Source of the DNA: DATKDP01 sp035546335 | GTDB taxonomy: Bacteria > Acidobacteriota > Thermoanaerobaculia > Gp7-AA8 | Length of the DNA stretch: 10,219 nt | Assembly: GCA_035546335.1 (NCBI GenBank) | Contig: DATKDP010000059.1 | Location: 1-10,219, forward strand | Direction of reading: 5' to 3' | Shown: positions 1-4,947 of the stretch, one piece after another | Position numbering within the stretch: position 1 is the first letter of the stretch | How the letters are laid out: every line of letters starts with the position of its first letter | Program-made: the position numbers and the translations under genes | Notes under the pieces: generated by a model | What the model saw: only the letters and a program-made list of their open reading frames with translations | What the model was told of the DNA's origin: nothing | Databases searched by the model: none

Positions 1-5
1 AACTC

Positions 6-122
6 CCGTCATCCTGAGCGAGGCGGGTGGGTGGGCGTGAGCGAAGGATCTGCGATCGGCAACTGTCTAAGAACACAGATCCTTCACTCACACCCGCACC
101 CCGCCCTCGTTCAGGATGACGG
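6..122 (+). repeat. Long imperfect palindromic repeat, copy A
   Basis: Left arm (about 7-52, beginning CGTCATCCTGAGCGAG and ending AAGGATCTG) is the imperfect reverse complement of the right arm (about 76-122), around a 23-nt loop (53-75) containing CGATCGGCAACTGTCT. The arms can be told apart: the left reads CTGAGCGAG and GAGCGAAGG, the right (reverse-complemented) CTGAACGAG and GAGTGAAGG. A second copy lies near 9686. It has no ORF and resembles the dispersed non-coding hairpin repeats (REP/MITE-like) of many GC-rich bacteria; the exact family was not identified. Confidence 0.85.
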
Positions 123-267
123 CACGGCCAGTGTCATTGGAAGTGGGCCGGTGGGCGGGGAGGCGAGGGATCTCCCCTCAGGTCCAATATGACCCCGTGA
201 GCATCGCCCTTTCACGATCGCTATGCCCTGCCCCCTCTCGGCGGACCTCCGCGAAAAGTCTCCATGG

Positions 268-273
268 TATACT
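268..273 (+). promoter_or_regulatory. Probable -10 box of mazEF
   Basis: TATACT matches the sigma-70 -10 consensus at five of six positions and stands out in GC-rich DNA. No convincing -35 is found 16-18 nt upstream. Transcription would start near 280-281, leaving a leader of about 13 nt without a Shine-Dalgarno sequence before the mazE ATG. The rest of 123-292 has no supported gene; it contains a small inverted repeat (GGGGAG 157-162, CTCCCC 172-177) of unknown meaning. Confidence 0.5.
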
Positions 274-292
274 CTTTGTAGACACGACAGCC

Positions 293-535
293 ATGAAGAC
301 ACGCCTGAAGAAATGGGGCAATAGTCTTGCTCTCCGAATCCCGAAGCCGTTCGCCGAGGAGATCCGGTTGGAAGAAGACACGAGTGTCGAGGTTTCCGTG
401 AGCAACGGAAGGCTGATCGTCGTTGCCATCCCCGAGCCCGAGATCACTCTCGAAGCGCTTCTCGCTGCCATCAACAAGAGGAACCTCCACGGAGAGGTGG
501 AAACAGGATCCCGTGTCGGCAACGAAGGCTGGTAG
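293..535 (+). CDS. mazE: MazE-type antitoxin (AbrB/SpoVT domain), 80 aa
   Basis: Antitoxin that binds and neutralises the MazF ribonuclease encoded next to it; family members also bind their own promoter. The N-terminal half is a swapped-hairpin AbrB-like DNA-binding domain, shown by KTRLKKWGNSLALRIPK (2-18) and the following EEIRLEEDTSVEVSVSNGRL segment. The acidic, hydrophobic C-terminal part (about 45-70, IPEPEITLEALLAAI) is where the family wraps around MazF. The length is normal for MazE. The ATG at 293 was preferred to upstream in-frame starts because the family begins exactly with this M-K-x-R-L-x-K-W-G-N motif and a -10 box lies just upstream. No Shine-Dalgarno is seen. The 3' end overlaps mazF by 23 nt, implying one transcript and coupled translation. 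Autoregulation is inferred from the family. Confidence 0.93.
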   Translation: MKTRLKKWGNSLALRIPKPFAEEIRLEEDTSVEVSVSNGRLIVVAIPEPEITLEALLAAINKRNLHGEVETGSRVGNEGW

Positions 536-872
536 AGCGTCAGGCTATGTCCCGCAGCGCGGTGATGCCGTCTGGTTGACGTTCGACCCGCAAGCAGGAC
601 GCGAGCAGGCGGGCAGGAGACCCGCCGTGGTTCTATCGCCGGAAGCATACAATCGAAAGACCGGCCTGGCGCTCTTCAGTCCGATCACGAACAGTGTGAA
701 AGGCTATCCGTTCGAAGTGCTCCTCCCATCCGGCCTTCCCATCGCGGGCGCAGTTCTCAGCGATCACGTGAAGAGCCTCGACTGGCGCGCGCGAAAGGCG
801 CACCTGATCTGCCGGCTTCCGGGCGAGGTCGTGCGCCGGATACTACAACGCGTCGTGCTCCTCCTCGGCTAG
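513..872 (+). CDS. mazF: MazF/PemK-type mRNA endoribonuclease toxin, 119 aa
   Basis: Toxin of the mazEF pair, expected to cleave single-stranded mRNA at short sequence-specific sites and stop translation when MazE is degraded. It follows E. coli MazF closely: RGDAVWLTFDP (16-26), EQAGRRPAVVLSP (31-43) with the conserved arginine R36, SPITNSVKGYPFEV (56-69) with the conserved threonine T59, and SDHVKSLDWRAR (83-94). These are the active-site and core segments, so the enzyme looks intact. The GTG at 513 is the chosen start: it gives a family-typical length and has AGGA about 5 nt upstream, whereas the ATG at 423 would add 30 residues out of frame inside mazE. It ends 23 nt before the convergent dehydrogenase gene, with no room for a dedicated terminator. 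The RNA target motif cannot be read from the sequence. Confidence 0.93.
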   Translation: MSATKAGRASGYVPQRGDAVWLTFDPQAGREQAGRRPAVVLSPEAYNRKTGLALFSPITNSVKGYPFEVLLPSGLPIAGAVLSDHVKSLDWRARKAHLICRLPGEVVRRILQRVVLLLG

Positions 873-895
873 GGGCACTGGACCAGCTGATCCGT

Positions 896-1765
896 TCACC
901 AACTCTCGCCGCTCATCTTCGCGGCGTACTTCACGACCTCGATGTAATCGGCGTTGTCTCCGAGGTCGTGCAGCGCCGCGGTGAACAGCTGCGAGGTCAG
1001 CGCCAGCATCGGCGTCGCGAGGTGCTGCTCGTGCGCCATCGCCGCAGCGATGCGGATGTCCTTGTCGTGCAGCGCCAGCTTGAACACCAGCGGCCACTCC
1101 CCCTCGACAAGGCGCAACGGGAGAAGATTCTCCGACGCGTTGGAACGGCTGCTCGCCGCGTTGGTCGCTTCGAGCGCCGTCTTCACATCAATCCCGAACT
1201 TCTTCGCCATCAGCAACCCCTCGGCGGCGATCCAGACGTGTGCGGCCATCATCGAGTTCGTGATCACCTTGATCGCGTGTCCCGATCCGACCGGACCGGC
1301 GTGGATGATCTTCCCGGCGAACGGCCGTACGATCGCGGTAGCCCGCGCCACCTCGTCCGCCGTGCCGCCCATCATCACCGACAGCGTCCCTGCCTCGGCG
1401 CCCACGATTCCGCCGCTCACCGGCGCGTCGACGAACCCCACGCCTCGCGCCGCGAGGCGCTCCGCCGTTCGAGGACTCTCCACCGGGTCGCCGCTCGTCG
1501 CATCGATCCAGAGTGTTCCCGGTCTGAGCGAATCGATGAGAAGGCCGGCGATCTCGCCGACTTCTCTGCTGGTCGGCAGCATCGTGAGAATGACGCTGGC
1601 AGCAGCGCACTCTTTCAGATCCGCCGCGACGCGCGTTCCGTTCTCCGCGGCGTGACGCTCGGCGGTCGCACGCGTGCGGTTCCACACCACCACCTCATGC
1701 TCTGTCGCCAGATGCCGCGCCATCGGGTAGCCCATGGCGCCGAGACCGATGAATGCGATCTGCAT
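896..1765 (-). CDS. NAD(P)-dependent beta-hydroxyacid dehydrogenase (3-hydroxyisobutyrate dehydrogenase family), 289 aa
   Basis: Cytosolic oxidoreductase of the 3-hydroxyisobutyrate dehydrogenase / tartronate-semialdehyde reductase / GLYR family, interconverting a beta-hydroxyacid and its semialdehyde. The Rossmann motif GLGAMG is at 7-12. NRT (29-31) after the second strand, where NAD enzymes usually have an acidic residue, suggests NADP preference. The substrate loop DAPVSGG is at 113-119, the catalytic lysine K166 in GHAIKVITN (162-170) with N170, and a conserved K235-D236 in the all-helical C-terminal domain. Length is typical. The ATG has GAGG about 9 nt upstream. It starts 3 nt after the pydC stop, so both are surely one operon. 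That context suggests a semialdehyde derived from beta-alanine or 3-aminoisobutyrate (malonate or methylmalonate semialdehyde), but this is inference; the substrate is not determined by sequence. Confidence 0.88.
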   Translation of the reverse strand: MQIAFIGLGAMGYPMARHLATEHEVVVWNRTRATAERHAAENGTRVAADLKECAAASVILTMLPTSREVGEIAGLLIDSLRPGTLWIDATSGDPVESPRTAERLAARGVGFVDAPVSGGIVGAEAGTLSVMMGGTADEVARATAIVRPFAGKIIHAGPVGSGHAIKVITNSMMAAHVWIAAEGLLMAKKFGIDVKTALEATNAASSRSNASENLLPLRLVEGEWPLVFKLALHDKDIRIAAAMAHEQHLATPMLALTSQLFTAALHDLGDNADYIEVVKYAAKMSGESW

Positions 1766-1768
1766 CGC

Positions 1769-2638
1769 TCAGAGCCTCGCCAGTCCGTCGTACGTCTCCG
1801 GACGACGATCGCGGAAGAACTGCCAGACGTTGCGGACTTCGCGGATGGTGTCCAGATCGAGCTCCGCGGTCACCAGCTCGTCCTTGTCTCTCGACGCTTC
1901 CGCGAGGAATCGCCCGCGAGGATCGCAGAAGTAGCTCTGCCCGTAGAACTCTCCGATGTTCCACGGAGCCTCGTAGCCGACCCGGTTGATCGCGCCGACG
2001 AAATAGGCGTTCGCCACGGCGTGCGCCGGCTGCTCGAGCCGCCAGAGATACTCCGAGAGGCCGGCCACGGTCGCCGAAGGGTTGAAGACGATCTCCGCTC
2101 CATTCAGCCCGAGCTGGCGCGCTCCCTCCGGGAAGTGTCGGTCGTAGCAGATGTAGACGCCGACCTTCGCGTACTGCGTGTCGAAGACGGGATACCCGAG
2201 GTTGCCGGGCTTGAAGTAGAACTTCTCCCAGAAGCCGGGTGCGCAGTGGGGAATGTGGTTCTTGCGGTACTTGCCGAGGTACGTTCCGTCGGCGTCGATG
2301 ACGGCTGCGGTGTTGTAGTACACGCCCGGACTATCCTCCTCGTAGATCGGAACGACGATGGCCATGGCGTACCGCTTCGCATATTCCTGCATCAGTCTCG
2401 TCGTCGGTCCGTCGGGAATCGGCTCGACCGCGTCGTACCAGCGCGTGTTCTGTTCGGCGCAGAAGTAGGGGCCGGTGAAGATCTCCTGCATCGAGAGGAT
2501 CTGCACTCCTTCCCGACCCGCCCTGTCGATCAGGGCGAGGTGCTTGTCGATGTTCGCTTCGCGGATCGTCTCGATCTTCTCGTCGGTCGAGCAGGCGTTG
2601 GAGGTCTGAATCAGACCGCATTTGACGATTCTCGGCAT
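1769..2638 (-). CDS. pydC: Beta-ureidopropionase-like N-carbamoyl amidohydrolase (nitrilase superfamily), 289 aa
   Basis: Hydrolyses N-carbamoyl-beta-alanine (or the 3-aminoisobutyrate homologue) to the amino acid, ammonia and CO2, the last step of reductive pyrimidine breakdown. The nitrilase triad is visible: E52 in MQEIFTGPYFC, K126 in GKYRKNHIP and C164 in ICYDRHFPEG. The cysteine signature, together with FNPSATVAGLSEYLWRLEQP (185-204), resembles beta-ureidopropionases more than aliphatic nitrilases. The ATG at 2638 was chosen over an open extension to 2779 because GAGGAG sits 6 nt upstream and the extension runs into the hairpin repeats. It is the first gene of a two-gene unit with the dehydrogenase. 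The pathway's dihydropyrimidinase and dihydropyrimidine dehydrogenase are not nearby. Related carbamoyl-amide hydrolases, such as N-carbamoylputrescine amidohydrolase, remain possible. Confidence 0.88.
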   Translation of the reverse strand: MPRIVKCGLIQTSNACSTDEKIETIREANIDKHLALIDRAGREGVQILSMQEIFTGPYFCAEQNTRWYDAVEPIPDGPTTRLMQEYAKRYAMAIVVPIYEEDSPGVYYNTAAVIDADGTYLGKYRKNHIPHCAPGFWEKFYFKPGNLGYPVFDTQYAKVGVYICYDRHFPEGARQLGLNGAEIVFNPSATVAGLSEYLWRLEQPAHAVANAYFVGAINRVGYEAPWNIGEFYGQSYFCDPRGRFLAEASRDKDELVTAELDLDTIREVRNVWQFFRDRRPETYDGLARL

Positions 2639-2741
2639 GCCGTTCTCCTCGGGTCGCCGCATTGGGGGCCGCGGCGGAGTGATCATTCTGCTGCTGGCGG
2701 CAGGTCGGGTGCAAGCGGGGATTGTCGATGTCGAGCCATTG

Positions 2742-2898
2742 AGTGGCCGAAGATTCCGATCTTCGGCCTTGTGACTCACGACTCAGTCAACCATGGGGCA
2801 CGATCTCGCAAGTGGCCGAAGATTCCGATCTTCGGCCCGGTGACTGACGACTCACTAAACCACGGGTACCATCTCCCAAGTGGCCGAAGATCGGAATC
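2742..2898 (+). repeat. 69-bp tandem repeat array with hairpin cores (two full copies plus an altered third)
   Basis: Units start with AGTGG at 2742, 2811 and about 2879. Copies 1 and 2 carry the same perfect hairpin, stem GGCCGAAGAT, loop TCCG, stem ATCTTCGGCC (2745-2768 and 2814-2837), followed by related spacers starting GTGACT or GTGACTGACGACTC. Copy 3 (2882-2898) has the same left stem but loop CGGA, i.e. the loop reverse-complemented, and loses the right stem after ATC. An inverted scrap of the spacer (GTCACCGGGCC, 2923-2933) follows. The array lies upstream of pydC and downstream of the minus-strand nuclease-family gene. Operator, transcription attenuator or REP-like element are all possible. 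Nothing else is recognised in 2639-2965 beyond the pydC ribosome-binding site. Confidence 0.85.
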
Positions 2899-2965
2899 AG
2901 AAAATGAGGCGAGCGAGATTCCGTCACCGGGCCAACCGATCGGTCCGGGGATGCCGAATTGCGGC

Positions 2966-3058
2966 TCAGCGGGCGAAGCTGTTGAACGACGAGAGCTCGA
3001 CCGGAACCCAGCGTTCGCCGACCTTTGCCATGAGGGTGCCGACGATCCTGCCGCGCAT
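2966..3058 (-). CDS. Putative 30-aa small protein, translationally coupled to the upstream gene
   Basis: I do not recognise this ORF. It begins with ATG 10 nt after the stop codon of the nuclease-family gene, with AGGTGA overlapping that stop about 10 nt before the start, an arrangement suited to translational reinitiation. Of its 30 sense codons 27 end in G or C, as expected for a real gene in this genome. The product reads MRGRIVGTLMAKVGERWVP, then VELSSFNSFAR: a short basic peptide with beta-strand-like content and no evident membrane segment. It could equally be the remnant of a longer deleted gene, since the hairpin array begins soon after its end. Function unknown. Confidence 0.35.
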   Translation of the reverse strand: MRGRIVGTLMAKVGERWVPVELSSFNSFAR

Positions 3059-3068
3059 TCGCTCAATC

Positions 3069-4034
3069 TCACCTGCGGAATGCGAAGTCGATGACTACGG
3101 GGAGATGGTCGTGGCCTCGCTGCAGGTCGCGCATCACGTCCGGCGGCCGAAGGCCGACGGTTTCGAGGGCCTCCTCGGGCAGGGATGTCGTGTCGAGCAC
3201 GAAGCCGTGCACGCGTTCGAGCGATTTGGGAGTGTAGAGCACACGGTCGAGCGCCGCGGGCCGATACGGGGAACCGACCACCTTGAACGTCCACGTTTCA
3301 GTGCCCGAAGCGTTCACCCGCGGCTCCGCGTCGCGCAGCACGATCTGACCGTCGACGGCCCACGCCAGCATCGCCGCGACGTGCGGAGCGTTGTCGTCCT
3401 CATAGGCGTTGAGGTCCCCCATGAGCAGCACCGGCCGGCCCGCCTCCGAGCGCACCGCGGCGATCGAGTCCAGAAGCGCCGCCGTGTGCTTCAGCCTCGC
3501 CCCGCTCTGCCCGCGCGAGTCCATGTGCGTGCAGACCACCGCAAGCTCACGCGTGCCCGTTCCTTCAGGCAGCTCCACGATGGCAACGGCATGGCCGCGG
3601 GGACCACGCGTGCCGTGCACGGCCTCGTAACCCGCCAGTGGCCGCAGCGGAAAGCGTGAGGCGATGACGTTGTCACTATGGCCATGCGCCTGCCATCTCG
3701 CTTCGTCCAACGGCAGCACCTGGTCGAGCAACTCCGCCACGGCCGCTGCGTTTCGCGGCGGGAATACCTCCTGGATGCAGAGCACGTCGGGCGCGACGGC
3801 CCGCAGCACGCGGGCGAAACGGTCGGATCGCGGCTCGATGCCGTCAGGCGGTTGCTCCTGGCTCGGGAAGATCGAATTCGAGCCGGCATTCTGGCTCATG
3901 ACCCGGATGTGCGCGGGCGAGCCCTTGCCAAGGAAATCCACCTCGCTCGCGCCGGCGTGCGACGCGACGAGGAGGACGACCGCGACGGCGGTCCACACTG
4001 CGAGGCCGGTTGCATGGCGATTCCGCAAACCCAT
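3069..4034 (-). CDS. Secreted endonuclease/exonuclease/phosphatase (EEP) family protein, 321 aa
   Basis: Predicted exported metal-dependent phosphodiesterase of the EEP superfamily (DNase I, exonuclease III, sphingomyelinase and inositol phosphatase folds). An N-terminal signal peptide has basic residues at 4-7, a hydrophobic stretch at about 10-25 and a cleavage site near AGA/SE (about 29). Hallmarks follow in order: MSQNAG with N49, DVLCIQEV with the metal ligand E89, CTHMDS with H170, LLMGDLNAYED with D207 and N209, LDRVLYT with D263, and the terminal HDHLPVV with D309/H310. The catalytic set is complete. The substrate (nucleic acid, sphingolipid or inositol phosphate) cannot be assigned. 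ATG at 4034 is preferred; a GTG at 4037 is also in frame. No Shine-Dalgarno is present, but a TATACT box lies just upstream, suggesting a leaderless message. The following 30-aa ORF may be coupled to it. Confidence 0.85.
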   Translation of the reverse strand: MGLRNRHATGLAVWTAVAVVLLVASHAGASEVDFLGKGSPAHIRVMSQNAGSNSIFPSQEQPPDGIEPRSDRFARVLRAVAPDVLCIQEVFPPRNAAAVAELLDQVLPLDEARWQAHGHSDNVIASRFPLRPLAGYEAVHGTRGPRGHAVAIVELPEGTGTRELAVVCTHMDSRGQSGARLKHTAALLDSIAAVRSEAGRPVLLMGDLNAYEDDNAPHVAAMLAWAVDGQIVLRDAEPRVNASGTETWTFKVVGSPYRPAALDRVLYTPKSLERVHGFVLDTTSLPEEALETVGLRPPDVMRDLQRGHDHLPVVIDFAFRR

Positions 4035-4041
4035 CACGACA

Positions 4042-4047
4042 AGTATA
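4042..4047 (-). promoter_or_regulatory. -10 box of the EEP gene, placed for a leaderless transcript
   Basis: On the minus strand TATACT ends 7 nt before the A of the ATG at 4034, so initiation at the usual distance would put the start codon at the RNA's 5' end. No good -35 hexamer is seen 16-18 nt upstream. No ribosome-binding site lies between box and start codon, which agrees with leaderless expression. Confidence 0.4.
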
Positions 4048-4106
4048 GAGCTGCCGGGGAGTGATCGCTGCCCCGTCTCGAATCCATTGAGCGCTTCTGT
4101 TCCTGG

Positions 4107-4225
4107 TCACTCGATCGTGTGATGACGGTTACGGACATGCAGCGATCGCTGCGCCTGATTGATCGAGCGCTGCAGAATCGGATAGCCTCGACGGAGCCGC
4201 AAGGAATCATTACTTCCTTGATTCC
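4107..4225. promoter_or_regulatory. Palindrome cluster in the divergent region between the EEP and antitoxin genes
   Basis: Three dyads are visible: 4107-4122 (TCACTCGATCGTGTGA, one mismatched pair), 4139-4152 (GCAGCGATCGCTGC, perfect) and 4203-4225 (GGAATCA, 9 nt, TGATTCC). The last ends 12 nt before the antitoxin ATG. AbrB-type antitoxins repress their own promoters, so this dyad is the best operator candidate for that locus. A weak TTGATC (4159) with GATAGC (4181) could be its promoter. No gene is supported in 4038-4237. Confidence 0.3.
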
Positions 4226-4237
4226 GTTTTCGGCGAT

Positions 4238-4462
4238 ATGCTCGCAAAACTCACCGCCAAGAACCAGATCACCCTCCCGAAGGAACTGGTCCGCCAGCTC
4301 GAGCCGACTGATTATTTCGATGTGCAGCTCGAGAATGGTCGCCTGATCCTGACACCGGTCGTTCCCCAGATGGCCGGGGTCGTCCGAGACAAACTCGAAG
4401 CGCTCGGGATAACCGAGGATGACATCGATGCGGCGGTGGCGTGGGCTAGCAAGAAGTCGTGA
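4238..4462 (+). CDS. AbrB/VapB-type antitoxin, 74 aa
   Basis: Antitoxin with an N-terminal SpoVT/AbrB swapped-hairpin domain: LAKLTAKNQITLPKELV (2-18), FDVQLENGRLILTPV (27-41). The C-terminal tail (about 50-74), EALGITEDDIDAAVAWASKKS, is a short helix-rich acidic toxin-binding tail. It would bind the PIN toxin encoded immediately downstream and repress the shared promoter. The stop overlaps the toxin GTG by four bases (GTGA), the usual coupling in such pairs. There is no Shine-Dalgarno; a dyad lies 12 nt upstream. The reading frame is intact although its partner is broken, so it now appears to be an orphan antitoxin. It differs clearly in sequence from the MazE at 293, so the two loci are not duplicates. 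Confidence 0.88.
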   Translation: MLAKLTAKNQITLPKELVRQLEPTDYFDVQLENGRLILTPVVPQMAGVVRDKLEALGITEDDIDAAVAWASKKS

Positions 4463-4859
4463 GGCCGTTGCGCGTCGTTCTCGATACGAACGTCCTCGTG
4501 TCGGCCCTGCTGTTCTCCCGCGGCAGGTTTGAGCTGGCTGCGGACCGAGTGGCAGCGTGGCCGCCTCGTTCCTCTCGCATCGCGGGCTACGGTTCTCGAG
4601 ATTCTGAGGGTTCTCGCTTATCCGAAGTTCCGTCTCTCCGAGCAGGAACGGGAGCTGCTGCTGGCGTGCCATGTTCGACGTACCGAACACGGTTGCCACT
4701 CCCGACTGTCGCGACCCCGATGACCTGAAGTTCCTGGCGCTTGCCATCGCGGGAGCAGCAGACGCCCTCGTTACCGGCGACAACGATCTTCTCTCTGTCG
4801 AGGTCGAGGCGTTTCGGATCGTTCCGCCAGCGGCACTGTGGGACTGGCTCGATCGCTGA
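4459..4859 (+). pseudogene. PIN-domain ribonuclease toxin, disrupted by two frameshifts
   Basis: Remnant of a PIN-family toxin (Mg-dependent RNase) partnered with the preceding antitoxin. The frame from the GTG at 4459 gives LRVVLDTNVLVSALLFSRGR, with the first active-site aspartate D9. It then shifts: dropping one T from TTT at 4528-4530 restores LSWLRTEWQRGRLVPLASR and ATVLEILRVLAYPKFRLS, with the conserved glutamate. A second break near 4667-4671 moves to FDVPNTVATPDCRDPDDLKFLALA and ALVTGDNDLLSV, with the remaining acidic residues, ending at the TGA at 4857. About eight codons usually found between ELLLA and the DCRDPDD block appear to be missing (family spacing from memory), so the second break looks like a real deletion rather than a base-call error. 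All acidic active-site residues survive, but in three frames, so no functional toxin is expected. Confidence 0.85.
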
Positions 4860-4947
4860 CGATCACTCGATATTCGTCGAGGATCTTGGCCCCCGGAAAG
4901 CTTCACCGCGCTCCAGAGTCCCCTGCTCACCACCGGCTGTGTTCCAT

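Noticed and set aside
423..872. Longer MazF starting at the ATG at 423
   Set aside because: It would overlap mazE by 113 nt and add a serine-rich, low-similarity stretch; the GTG at 513 gives the family length.
2685..2714. TTGCAC, 18 nt, CAGAAT as pydC promoter on the minus strand
   Set aside because: Only three and four of six consensus matches; too weak to list as a feature.
2639..2779. 47-residue N-terminal extension of PydC
   Set aside because: It runs into the hairpin repeats, is unlike the family's start, and GAGGAG lies at ideal distance from the ATG at 2638.
2741..2933. CRISPR-like array
   Set aside because: Only two to three units, the repeated core is a perfect hairpin, spacers are related to each other, and no cas gene is present.
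968..3094. A 708-codon + strand open frame over the dehydrogenase and pydC
   Set aside because: It is antisense to two clearly recognised enzymes; long antisense frames are expected in DNA with high third-position GC. The same applies to + strand frames at 4741-6546, 6287-7495 and 8748-9698.
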